From Megaleporinus macrocephalus (lineage: Eukaryota > Chordata > Actinopteri > Characiformes > Anostomidae), in contig CM038727.1 in the NCBI GenBank assembly GCA_021613375.1, positions 3,207,004 through 3,271,003 on the forward strand: a stretch of 64,000 nt of DNA, written 5' to 3'. Shown here piece after piece: positions 43,793 through 55,577 of the stretch. The position numbers were made by a program, and so were the translations under genes. The notes beneath the pieces were generated by a model that saw only the letters and a program-made list of their open reading frames with translations, did no database searches and was not told the origin of the DNA. Positions within the stretch are counted from its first letter, which is position 1; every line of letters begins with the position of its first letter.

Positions 43793-43796
43793 TTAA

Positions 43797-44464
43797 CTGT
43801 CAGGCTGATGTTTTTTATCTCAGCATCAGTGGATGGAGCCTTACATGTATCCACTTGTTATGTCTGATGTTCATTTCCAAGTCTGAACATTCCTTCAGAT
43901 CCCAAACTCAAACAACTATAATGGAGCCCTTCATTGATCACCTCCTGAGGCACCATTAGGGGTTGAAAAGGCTCTTTAAACTCCAGTCCGCTCACTAAAA
44001 CATCCGGGTCCGAGTCTTTACCCTTCGTTGTATTGTCTCTATGAAATTCTATATTGTCGCTGTCTGAAGAAAAACATTTACACTGTGTATAAATTGCATG
44101 ATGAATGGACCAATAGAAACACTCCAATAAAGCCTGGAAAATATTCTGGTTCCATTGACTTACATTGAAAGTTTTTATTCTCTCCTGTAAAAATGCCATA
44201 CTTGTTTTTCACTTGGGGCATTAATTAGGAGAGAGTAGAAGAAGAAGCCAGCTCTTAAAAAAGGCCTTGAATGACTCTGATGTCTAGCATTCCTCATTTA
44301 ATAGTCAAGGTTTTGGTCCAGACCATCTGTTGCCTTATTTAATAATATTATTAATATTATTCAGAGCACAGCTCTGATTTTTCAAGCCATTTGGTTTACA
44401 TTAAGGTTAATGTCTAGATGGTGACCTCTAAAAATGATGGAACATTAAAGTCTCAGACTTAATG
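43797..44464. other. Non-coding stretch with a reversed short dispersed repeat at 44103-44185
   Basis: ATGAATGGACCAATAGAAAC and GGTTCCATTGACTTACATTG are the reverse complement of the 37.4-kb dispersed repeat. The 113-codon minus-strand frame that spans it has no recognised domain. The rest is unremarkable. Confidence 0.6.
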
Positions 44465-44765
44465 AACCATCCATCCATTATCTTCTGCTTTATACAGCTA
44501 GTTGGGGTCGCAAGGGGGCAAGAGCCAATCCCAGCATCATTGGGTGAAGGCGAGGTACACCATATACAGGTCGCCAGTCCATCACATGGCCAACACCTAC
44601 GGGCAGTTTAGAGTGAGGATCCTAACATACATGTATCTGGACTGTGAGAGGAAACCGGAGAACCCGGAGGAACCCACTCAAACACAGAGAGACCATACAC
44701 ACTCCACACAGAACCACCCGGACCGGGAATCCCACCCAAATCATCTTACTGTGAGGAGACAGTGC
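44465..44765 (+). mobile_element. Widespread fish retroelement-type fragment (CCATCCATCCATTATC family)
   Basis: Starts CCATCCATCCATTATCTTCT and contains GTTGGGGTCGCAAGGGGGC, CAGGTCGCCAGTCCATCACA, GACTGTGAGAGGAAACCGGA and ends ACAGTGCTGACCACTACACC. This sequence type is extremely common in fish genomes as a dispersed retroelement-related repeat; I do not assign a clade. A shorter relative is at 55455-55565. Its 3' end passes without a break into the 20-bp array. Confidence 0.75.
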
Positions 44766-46455
44766 TGACCACTACACCACCATACTAACCACTGCACCAC
44801 CATACTAACCACTACACCACCATACTAACCACTACACCACCGTACTAACCACTACACCACCATACTAACCACTACACCACCATACTAACCACTACACCAC
44901 CATACTGACCACTACACCACCATACTAACCACCACACCACCATACTAACCACTACACCACCATACTAACCACTACACCACCATACTAACCACTACACCAC
45001 CATACTAACCACTACACCACCATACTAACCACTACACCACCGTACTAACCACTACACCACCTTACTAATCACTACACCACCGTACTAACCACTACACCAC
45101 CATACTAACCACCACACCACCATACTAACCACTACACCACCATACTAACCACTACACCACCATACTAACCACTACACCACCATACTAACCACTACACCAC
45201 CATACTGACCACTACACCACCATACTAACCACTACACCACCATACTAACCACTACACCACCATACTGACCACTACACCACCATACTAACCACTACACCAC
45301 CGTACTGACCACTACACCACCGTACTAACCACTACACCACCATACTAACCACTACACCACCATACTAACAACTACACCTCCGTACTGACCACTACACCAC
45401 CATACTGACCACTACACCACCATACTAACCACTACACCACCGTACTAACCACTACACCACCGTACTGACCACTACACCACCATACTAACCACTACACCAC
45501 CATACTAAACACTACACCACCGTACTAACCACAACACCACCATACTAACCACTACATCACCATACTAACCACGACACCACCATACTAACCACTACACCAC
45601 CATACTAACCACTACACCACCATACTAAACACTACACCACCGTACTAACCACAACACCACCATACTAACCACGACACTACCATACTAACCACTACACCAC
45701 CATACTAACCACTACACCACCGTACTAACCACTACACCACCATACTAACCACTACACCACCATACTAACAACTACACCTCTGTACTGACCACTACACCAC
45801 CATACTGACCACTACACCACCATACTAACCACTACACCACCGTACTAACCACTACACCACCGTACTGACCACTACACCACCATACTAACCACTACACCAC
45901 CATACTAAACACTACACCACCGTACTAACCACAACACCACCATACTAACCACTACATCACCATACTAACCACGACACCACCATACTAACCACTACACCAC
46001 CATACTAACCACTACACCACCATACTAAACACTACACCACCGTACTAACCACAACACCACCATACTAACCACGACACTACCATACTAACCACTACACCAC
46101 CATACTAACCACTACACCACCGTACTGACCACTACACCACCGTACTAACCACTACACCACCGTACTAACCACTACACCACCATACTAACCACTACACCAC
46201 CGTACTAACCACTACACCACCGTACTAACCACTACACCACCATACTAACTACTACACCACCGTACTAACCACTACACCACCTTACTAACCACTACAGCAC
46301 CATACTAACCAATACACCACCATACTAACCACTACACCACCGTACTAACCACTATACCACCATACTAACCACTACACCACCATACTAACCACTACACCAC
46401 CATACTAACTACTACACCACCGTACTAACCACTACACCACCGTACTGACCACTAC
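44766..46455. repeat. 20-bp minisatellite, about 84 copies, born from a retroelement end
   Basis: The unit CATACTAACCACTACACCAC keeps exact 20-bp phase for nearly 1.7 kb, with substitutions (CGTACT, ACTGACC, ACTAAAC, CTACATCAC) but no length change that I can find. The first unit is the last 20 bp of the preceding retroelement fragment. A block starting CATACTAACAACTACACCTC at 45361 recurs at 45761, exactly 400 bp (20 units) later, with almost the same series of variants, showing a recent 20-unit duplication. Confidence 0.96.
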
Positions 46456-46562
46456 TTGAGCATTGAGAGTCAACAGATCTTTAAGCAGACTTGTTCATTT
46501 GTTATTATCATAGGAGAAGATCTGACTTCATAAGCAAACACATATACTATATACATATACAT

Positions 46563-46830
46563 CCATCAGTCGTAACATTAAAACCACCTCCTTATATCTC
46601 CACTCACTGTCCACTGTATCAGCTCCACTGACCATACAGGACCTCCACTCACTGTCCACTGTATCAGCTCCACTGACCATACAGGACCTCCACTTACAGA
46701 CTGTAGTTCATCTGATTCTCTGTATACTTTATTACTCTGTTCTTTAATGATCAGGACCCCCACAGGACCACCACAGAGCAGATACTATTAGGGAGGTGGG
46801 TCATTCTCAGGGTCCTAACCATTAAAGAAC
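46563..46830. mobile_element. Truncated sister of the 13.5-kb foldback element
   Basis: Leader CATCAGTCGTAACATTAAAA, two copies of the 45-bp minisatellite unit, then the left arm (TCTCTGTATACTTTATTACT to GGAGGTGGGTCATTCTCAG). The loop and most of the right arm are deleted; a short right-arm remnant CCATTAAAGAACA follows at 46818. Confidence 0.85.
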
Positions 46831-46895
46831 AAGGTAAAAGGGGAAAACAATGCATGCAGCTAATCAGATGGACTACTATGATATACACATATACA

Positions 46896-46897
<2 letters not shown>

Positions 46898-46962
<65 letters not shown>
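46898..46962. repeat. (TA)n microsatellite, about 62 bp
   Basis: Uninterrupted TA run; Ile-Tyr frames on both strands are artefacts. Confidence 0.98.
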
Positions 46963-46966
<4 letters not shown>

Positions 46967-47370
46967 CATAGTGTATAAGTGTGTTTATATGTTTTGTACT
47001 TTAATTATAGGCTTGATTATGACTGCAGTCGTAACAGTGTTGACTTATTTACACCCTCATTTGCATTTTTATCCATGTTTGCTCAAAGTATATGTGGGAG
47101 GCTGCTATGCATAACTTGCATTCTAATTTATTTTGTTTCAGTTTCCCTCAGTGCCAGAAATGCTCGAGGTGGATCTGTGGCGCGTTGTGTTGTGGAGTTG
47201 GAGGCAGTCAACAGCTGCAATTGCTGAATTCATAAGAAAGCTCAATATGAAATAGGGCAACTTATCAGTAATTAAATAGCTGATTATTACAACTTCATTA
47301 TGCAACAACTGGGCCTTTTCCAGAGTCCCCTTACTTGTGTACTACACGTCGTAACCTACTTCAAACTGCC
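46963..47370. other. Non-coding stretch before the 81-bp array
   Basis: Ordinary sequence with short unrecognised frames; nothing supported. Confidence 0.5.
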
Positions 47371-49035
47371 ATGTTCTACCTTAAATGGTGCAGCATTTAT
47401 GTTCTTATACACCAGATACTGCTTCAAATTGTCCAATACCACCTTAAATGACACAGTATTTACATTCTACCATGGACATTCTGCTTGTCATTTATCCCGT
47501 TCCACCTTAAATAGTGTAGCGGTTGTATTCTGATGCTGTCAGTCAGCTTCTTATTCCAGCTTTTTGGACAAATCTTCATGTTCCACCTTAAATAGTGCAA
47601 CAGATGCGTTCTGATGCTGATATTCAACTTCTTATTCACCAGCTTCTTGTTTAAATCTTCCTGTTCCACCTTAAATAGCGGTTGCATTCTGGGGCTGATG
47701 TTCAGCTTCTTTATTTTCAAGCTTCTTGTCCAGATTTTCCCGTTCCACCTTAAATAGTGCAGTAATTACCTTCCACTGTGGACAATCCGCTTCTCATTTA
47801 TCCTGTTCCACCTTAAATGGCACAGTATTTGCATTCTGATGCTGTCAGTCAGTTTCTTATTCACCGGCTTCTAGGACAAATCTTCCTATTCCACCTTAAA
47901 TGGCACAGCATTTACATTATGGGGCTGATATTCAGCTTCTTATTTGCAAGCTTCTTTATCAGATTTTTCTGTTCCACCTTAAATAGAGTAGCGGGTACAT
48001 TCTAATGCTGACATTCAACTTCTTATACACCAACATGTTTTTTTAAATGTTCCCTTTCCACCTTAAATAGTGCGACAGATGCGTTCTGATGCTGACATTC
48101 AGCTTCTTATTCACCAGCTTCTTGTTTAAATCTTCCTGTTCCACCTTAAATTGCGGTTGCATTCTGGGGCTGATGTTCAGCTTCTTTATTTTCAAGCTTC
48201 TTGTCCAGATTTTCCCGTTCCACCTTAAATAGTGCAGTAATTACCTTCCACTGTGGACAATCCGCTTCTCATTTATCCTGTTCCACCTTAAATGGCACAG
48301 TATTTGCATTCTGATGCTGACATTCAGCTTCTTATTCACCAGCTTCTAGGACAAATCTTCCTGTTCCACCTTAAATGACACAACATTTACATTCTGGCAA
48401 TGACATTCAGCTCCTTATTCACCAGTTTCTTGTTTAAATCTTCCTGATCCACCTTAAATAGCACAGCAGTTGCATACTGATGCTGTCAGTCAGTTTCTTA
48501 TTCACCGGCTTCTAGGACAAATCTTCCTATTCCACCTTAAATGGCACAGCATTTACATTATGGGGCTTATTTGCAAGTTTCTTTATCAGATTTTTCTGTT
48601 CCACCTTAAATAGAGTAGCGGGTACATGCTAATGCTGACATTCAACTTCTTATACACCAACATGTTTTTTTAAATGTTCCCTTTCCACCTTAAATAGTGC
48701 GACAGATGCGTTCTGATGCTGACATTCAGCTTCTTATTCACCAGCTTCCAGGACAAATTTTCCTGTTCCACCTTAAATGACACAGTATTTACATTCTGGC
48801 CATAATATTCAACTTCTTATGCACCAGTTTCTTGTTTAAATCTTCCTGTTCCACCTTAAATAGCGGTTGCCTTCTGGGGCTGATGTTCAGCTTCTTATTT
48901 GCAAGCTTCTGGTCCAGATTTTCCCGTTCCACCTTAAATAGAGCAGCAGTTACATTCTAATGCTGTGAGTCAGCTCCTTACTTGCTAGATCCTTGTTTAC
49001 ATTTTCCAGTTCCACCTTAAATGTTGCAGTAGTTA
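47371..49035. repeat. Minisatellite of about 81 bp, about 20 copies, with a roughly 480-bp higher-order period
   Basis: Every unit contains TTCCACCTTAAAT (47500, 47581, 47664, 47743, 47806, 47889, 47971, 48055 and on), with unit lengths of 63-84 bp. Variant groups recur as sets: GGGGCTGATGTTCAGCTTCT with TTTATTTTCAAGC appears near 47693 and 48171, and CTTATTCACCAGCTTCTTGT near 47629 and 48107, about 480 bp apart. No coding frame crosses it. Confidence 0.93.
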
Positions 49036-49079
49036 AAAACTGGTGCTGACATTCAATAGGCTGCAATACACAACCTCAC

Positions 49080-50775
49080 CACTAGATTCCTTCATCATCA
49101 CCAACACTGTTCCTTCATTCCTTTATCATCACCAACACTGTTCCTTCATTCCTTTATCATCACCAACACTGTTCCTTCATCCCTTCATTCCTTTATCATC
49201 ACCAACACTGTTCCTTCATCCCTTCATTCCTTTATCATTACCAACACTGTTCCTTCATCCCTTCATTCCTTTATCATCACCAACACTGTTACTTTATCCC
49301 TTCATTCCTTTATTATCACCAACACTGTTCCTTCATCCCTTCATTCCTTTATCATCACCAACACTGTTCCTTCAACCCTTCATTCCTTTATCATCACCAA
49401 CACTGTTCCTTCATTCCTTCATCATCACCAACACTGTTCCTTCATCCCTTCATTCCTTTATCATCACCAACACTGTTCCTTCATCCCTTCATTCCTTTAT
49501 CATTACCAACACTGTTCCTTCATCCCTTCATTCCTTTATCATCACCAACACTGTCCCTTCATCCCTTCATTCCTTTATCATCACCAACACTGTTCCTTCA
49601 TCGCTTCATTCCTTCATCATCACCAACACTGTTCCTTCATCCCTTCATTCCTTTATCATTACCAACACTGTTCCTTCATCCCGTCATTCCTTTATCATCA
49701 CCAACACTGTCCCTTCATTCCTTCATTCCTTAATCATTACCAACACTGTTCCTTCATCCCTTCATTCCTTTATCATCACCAACACTGTTCCTTCATCCCT
49801 TCATTCCTTTATCATCACCAACATTGTTCCTTCATCCCGTCATTCCTTAATCATTACCAACACTGTTCCTTCATCCCTTCATTCCTTTATCATCACCAAC
49901 ACTGTTCCTTCATCCTTTCATTCCTTTATCATCACCAACACTGTTCCTTCATCCCTTCATTCCTTAATCATTACCAACACTGTTCCTTCATCCCTTCATT
50001 CCTTTATCATCACCAACACTGTTCCTTCATCCCTTCATTCCTTTATCATCACCAACACTGTTCCTTCATCCCTTCATTCCTTTATCATCACCAACACTGT
50101 TCCTTTATCCCTTCATTCCTTTATCATCACCAACATTGTTCCTTCATCCCTTCATTCCTTTATCACCAACACTGTTCCTTCATCCCTTCATTCCTTTATC
50201 ACCAACACTGTTCCTTCATCGCTTCATTCCTTTATCATCACCAACACTGTTCCTTCATCCCTTCATTCCTTTAGCATCACCAAAACTGTTCCTTCATCCC
50301 TTCATTCCTTTATCACTAACACTGTTCCTTCATCCCGTCATTCCTTTATCACCAACACTGTTCCTTCATCCCTTCATTCCTTAATCATTACCAACACTGT
50401 TCCTTCATCCCTTCATTCCTTTATCATCACCAACACTGTTCCTTCATCCCTTCATTCCTTTATCATCACCAACATTGTTCCTTCATCCCGTCATTCCTTA
50501 ATCATTACCAACACTGGCCCTTCATCCCTTCATTCCTTTATCATCACCAACACTGTTCCTTCATCCCTTCATTCCTTTATCATCACCAACACTGTTCCTT
50601 CATCGCTTCATTCCTTAATCATTACCAACACTGTTCCTTCATCCCTTCATTCCTTTATCATCACCAACACTGTTCATTCATCCCTTCATTCCTTTATCAT
50701 CACCAACACTGTTCCTTTATCCCTTCATTCCTTTATCATCACCAACACTGTTCCTTCATCCCTTCATTCCTTTAT
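49080..50775. repeat. 39-bp minisatellite, left part, about 43 copies
   Basis: The unit TTCATTCCTTTATCATCACC followed by AACACTGTTCCTTCATCCC is 39 bp, with 36-bp versions lacking one ATC. Because lengths are multiples of three, a frame reading [13 protein letters not shown] stays open all the way into the LINE that interrupts the array. The protein repeat has no independent support. Confidence 0.96.
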
Positions 50776-52903
50776 TGAAACTCTTCCAGATTTATCAACC
50801 ATAATTTTTCCATCATCAGACCCAACCGAGCTAGACAGAATAACTGCCTGCGTAGAAAATACGCTCCGACTAACTTTAGACAACGTTGCACCTATAAAAA
50901 TTAAAAAGATGCAACAAAAAAAGCTCGCTCCGTGGTACAACAATGAAGTACGCACCTTAAGACAGACAGTACGGAAATTAGAACGCAAATGGAGAGTGAC
51001 CAAGCTAGAGGTATTTCACTCTGCTTGGAAGGACAGCCTTAGCAGTTACAGAAAGGCACTTATTAAAACACGCTCAGCATACCTGTCCACACTCATCGAA
51101 CACAACAAAAACAATCCTAGAGTTTTATTTAGCACCATCGCAAAACTTACCAAAAATCAGGCAGGATCTGAACCTCAAATACCCGCCAACCACAGCAGCA
51201 ATGATTTCATGGACTTTTTCAATAGCAAAATCGAGAATATTAGACAAAAAGTTCTACCAATACGAGTAACCTATCCTTCATCCGGTTTGGCTCAAACAGC
51301 ACAAAATGTGATTTTAGAAGAAAGACTAGAAACATTTTCTCCACTACAGCAGACAGAACTAGAAAAACTTATCTCTTTCTCAACTTCTGCTACATGCACA
51401 CTTGATATGATTCCAACAAGCCTATTGAAACAAGTATTACCAGCTATTATTAAACCTATCTTAACTATCATCAACTCTTCTCTTAGTCTGGGTCATGTAC
51501 CTAAGTCTTTTAAACTAGCTGTGATAAAACCCTTGATAAAGAAGCCAAATCTTGACCCCAGAGAACTGTCCAGTTATAGACCCATTTCCAATTTACCTTT
51601 TATCTCTAAGATTTTAGAAAAGGCTGTAGCTCGACAACTCTGTTCATATTTACATAAGAACAACATATATGAAAAATTCCAATCTGGTTTTAGGCCACAT
51701 CACAGCACAGAGACAGCTTTAGTTAAGATAACAAATGATCTTCTTCTTGCCTCTGATCAGGGCCACGTATCTCTACTGGTGTTACTAGATCTAAGTGCAG
51801 CTTTTGACACTATAGATCACACTATTCTTTTGGACAGGCTAGAAAATATAGTTGGAATCACAGGAACAGCGTTATCCTGGTTCACATCTTACCTTAGTGA
51901 TCGCTTTCAGTTTGTAAAGATAAATAATGTATCGTCTAACACTACAAAAGTGAAATATGGAGTTCCACAAGGTTCTGTTTTAGGTCCTCTGTTATTTACA
52001 CTATATATGCTACCATTAGGCTCAGTTATAAATAGACATGGAATTAGTTTCCACTGTTATGCTGATGATACACAACTGTACATATCAGCCAAACCAGATG
52101 ACAAATCCAGATTAAAGAAGATAGAAGATTGTGTAAGAGATATTAGACTTTGGATGCTACAGAACTTCCTTCTTTTAAACCCAGATAAAACGGAAGTTCT
52201 CCTCCTCGGCCCAAAGGCTGCTCGGACTAAATGTTCAGATTTAATGTTAAATCTTGCTGACTTCTCTGTAGTTCCTGGTTCAGTAGCCAAAAATCTTGGT
52301 GTAACAATTGACTCAGATCTGACATTTAATCAACACACAGGTAACATTACAAGAACAGCGTTTCTTCACCTACGAAACATTTCAAAGTTAAGAAATGTGT
52401 TTTCTGTGTCTGATGCTGAAAAGTTAGTGCATGTCTTTATAACCTCAAGGCTAGATTACTGTAATGCATTATTGTCAGGATGCTCCAGCAGGAACCTGAA
52501 TAAACTTCAGTTAGTTCAGAACGCTGCAGCTAGAGTACTAACTAAAACCAGGAAATTTGATCACATCAGTCCAGTTTTATCAGCGCTACACTGGCTTCCT
52601 GTTAAATTCCGTATCGACTATAAAATTCTATTACTGACGTATAAAGCCCTGCACGGTCTCACACCGGAGTACCTGCAAGATCTAATTTCCTATTATGAAC
52701 CGCCACGTTCACTCAGATCACAGGATGCTGGTTTTCTAATAGTTCCTAAAATTCAGAAGACTACAATGGGGGGAAGAGCTTTTTCATACAAAGCCCCAAA
52801 ATTGTGGAATAATCTCCCAGTTAATGTTCGGGACTCTGACACAGTCTCAATATTTAAGTCTAGACTAAAAACATACTTGTTTAGTGTAGCTTTTGGTAAT
52901 TAA
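50776..52903 (+). CDS. L2 LINE ORF2 fragment: reverse transcriptase and C-terminal domain
   Basis: About 708 codons without a stop, ending at TAA 52901-52903. The N-terminal part ([20 protein letters not shown]) is the linker normally found after the endonuclease domain. Reverse transcriptase follows: [16 protein letters not shown] at about 51577, [13 protein letters not shown] (first catalytic Asp) near 51784, [14 protein letters not shown] near 51957 and the catalytic CYADDTQLY (YADD at 52058-52069). The C-terminal part ([37 protein letters not shown]) is characteristic of L2/CR1-group elements. All catalytic residues that I can check are present, but with no endonuclease, no own start codon and no promoter, this copy is not autonomous. 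The frame runs back into the minisatellite at 49043, giving an apparent 1,286-codon fusion that I consider accidental. Confidence 0.9.
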
Positions 52904-53764
52904 GCTTCTCTTTTAGATAAAGGCAGGAGATCTGGGGGTTCTTGGACACAGAGGTTTATGGTAAACTGAGATGTTGGTGCTGTTGTTCCACCACTTCACG
53001 CGATCACACAGGTTTGTTGATGGTGGAGTGGGGGGACCCCAGTGTCTCAGGGTACTCTCATGTCCATGTTACCTTCTGGTTCTCTCCTTTTAGTTTAGGC
53101 TGTTATAGTTAGATCTGCCGGAGTCGCCAACCACACTCTAAAATTCTGAAAAATCATATTCTCTACAGTCTTACTACTGAGCCCAACTAACTCTCTCTCT
53201 TTACTCTTCCTGAGGAAATGACTGTCCTCCTGTCTGTTGAAGGCTGTTGAAGGACTGATCATCGGGCCATCACCCCACCATCACCAGCCAGCTCACCTGT
53301 CCATTTACTGCTACACCCTCAGTTACATCACTGTGCCATCCAGATGCACCAGCACTGAGATAGGATGGGACTGTTTCAGCTCACACCCACTTTACATAAA
53401 GACTGTCATAGACTGCCTCAGTCAGAGACTGCCTCAGCCAGAGACTGCCTCAGTCATACACTGCCTCTATCTGTGCAGCTTCTAAAGCTTTGCTATCCAG
53501 ATTTCAAACAGAGACTCCTTTCTTTGGTATTTAGTTCAAACTGTAAATACTGTTTGACCAGAGGAGGATGGGTCTCCCCTTGTGAGTCTGGTTCCTCCCA
53601 AGGTTTCTTCCTCCAGTTGAGGGAGGTGTTCTTGCCACTGTTGCCTCTGGCTTGCTCACTGGGGGATATATGTTATAACTGTTTTCAAAACTCTGTAAAG
53701 CTGCTTTGAGACAACATCGTTGTAAAAAGCGCTATATAAATAAAATTGACTTGACTTGACTTGA
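50776..53764 (+). mobile_element. L2-type LINE, 5'-truncated, inserted in the 39-bp array
   Basis: Nearly 3 kb of non-LTR retrotransposon lies between two parts of the same minisatellite. It contains an uninterrupted reverse transcriptase frame, a 3' region with CTGCCTCAGTCAGAGACTGC repeats, and a 3' end GCGCTATATAAATAAAATTG followed by ACTTGACTTGACTTGA. CTTTAT at 50770-50775 and 53765-53770 may be a short target-site duplication, though the array itself supplies this word in every unit. The endonuclease half is absent, as in most LINE copies. The open frame implies a recent insertion. Confidence 0.92.
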
Positions 53765-54705
53765 CTTTATCATCACCAACACTGTTCCGTAATCCCTTCA
53801 TTCCTTTATCATCACCAACATTGTTCCTTCATCTCTTCATTCCTTTATCACCAACACTGTTCCTTCATCCCTTCATTCCTTTATCACCAACACTGTTCCT
53901 TCATCGCTTCATTCCTTTATCATCACCAACACTGTTCCTTCATCCCTTCATTCCTTTATCATCACCAAAACTGTTCCTTCATCCTTTCATTCCTTTATCA
54001 CTAACACTGTTCCTTCATCCCTTCATTCCTTTATCATCACCAACACTGTTCCTTCATCCCTTCATTCCTTTATCATCACTAACACTGTTCCTTCATCCCT
54101 TCATTCCTTTATCATCACTAACACTGTTCCTTCATCGCTTCATTCCTTTATCATCACCAACATTGTTCCTTCATCCCTTTATCCCTTTATCATCACCAAC
54201 ACTGTTCCTTCATCCCTTCATTCCTTTATTATCATCACCAACACTGTTCCTTCATCCCTTCATCCCTTTATCATCACTAACACTGTTCCTTCATCGCTTC
54301 ATTCCTTTATCATCACCAACACTGTTCCTTCATCCCTTTATCCCTTTATCATCACCAACACTGTTCCTTCATCCCTTCATTCCTTTATCATCATCACCAA
54401 CACTGTTCCTTCATCCCTTCATTCCTTTATCATCACCAACACTGTTCCTTCATCCCTTCATTCCTTTATCATCATCACCAACACTGTTCCTTCATCCCTT
54501 CATTCCTTTATTATCACCAACACTGTTCCTTCATCCCTTCATTCCTTTATCATCACCAACACTCTTCCTTCATCCCTTCATTCCTTTATCACCACCAACA
54601 CTGTTCCTTCATCCCTTTATCATCACCAACACTGTTCCTTCATCCCTTCATTCCTTTATCATTACCAACACTGTTCCTTCATCCCTTCATTCCTTTATAG
54701 ATTTT
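53765..54705. repeat. 39-bp minisatellite, right part, about 24 copies
   Basis: Continuation of the 49080-50775 array, including 36- and 42-bp length variants (ATCACCAACAC, ATCATCACCAACAC). The frame differs from the left part, as expected when an insertion of arbitrary length splits a coding-like repeat. Confidence 0.95.
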
Positions 54706-55454
54706 TTTATTGATTGATCAGATAAAAACTTTTAAACTATCATCTTTTGTGCCTCAAACTTTTGCACACATGCATCCAGTTCACACTTCAGCACATTTTT
54801 ATATTGAACTTTTTTGCAGTGAATAAAGAATAAATCCTAAAACGTGTTCAAACGTGTTCAGGCTCTGAGGCCCGTATACGGAATTAGATCTGAGTTAGTT
54901 GTAGATTCAGGAGTCACGCAGAACCGTTATCATTCAGCTTCACAAACACCAGCGCCTCAAATTAGCTTCCTGAATAAACAAGACGAGTCATGCAAATGCA
55001 CAAACACATTCCGGCTAACGGAGTAAATAAGATGCGCGGGAGCAGCAGGTACGGGCACGGCGGCGGCCACATCATTAGGAATGGACCACCACGCCTGTGT
55101 GTGTGTGTGTGTGAGACATTTAAAAGCAACAGGGGGTGTAAGCTGGGTCTGTCACACTGATAGCACCCTCCCAGGGGGCAGTATGAGAGTGAGCTGCCCA
55201 AACATTATTTATTTTATTCTCATTAATGCACCTGGAGGACGGTGTGTGCACGTGTGTATATGTGTTTATGTGCGCACGCTGCCTCATTATCGGCCGGACA
55301 CAGCTGGTCTGAACTGAGTCTGACTCGTCGAGTCGGGGTCCATTCATAAAAACAGTCTTCAGCTGTGTTTCCCTTCCGTATGGAAAGAATTGAGGATGTT
55401 GAAATTCAATAATTGGTTCACTTCTTTGACTTATATTTATATATATATATATCA
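54706..55454. other. Candidate conserved non-coding island (about 54840-55330)
   Basis: Repeat-free apart from a short (TG)n at 55096-55112. Contains GAGTCATGCAAATGCACAAA (octamer ATGCAAAT at about 54990), CTCAAATTAGCTTCCTG and CCGGCTAACGGAG. This mix is typical of developmental enhancers. No exon is convincing on either strand. Confidence 0.4.
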
Positions 55455-55577
55455 TTCCTGTCATCCAGCCATCCATTATTAGCTGCTTTATCCTGCTAGT
55501 CGGGGTCACGGGGGCTCTGGGGCCAATCCAAGCCGGGGTACACCATGGACAGTCTTCAGCTGTCTTCACACTCACAC
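55455..55577 (+). mobile_element. Short fragment of the CCATCCATCCATTATC retroelement-type repeat
   Basis: CATCCAGCCATCCATTATTA, TAGTCGGGGTCACGGGGGC and GGGGTACACCATGGACAG match the fragment at 44465-44765. It stops in CACTCACACCTAC, where the 42-bp array takes over. Confidence 0.75.

Noticed and set aside
49043..50775. The N-terminal 577 codons of a 1,286-codon frame as part of a real gene
   Set aside because: They are a 39-bp minisatellite in an open frame; only the part after 50776 is a recognisable reverse transcriptase.
53761..54717. A 318-codon frame rich in Phe, Ile, Pro and Leu
   Set aside because: Right part of the same 39-bp minisatellite, read in another frame.
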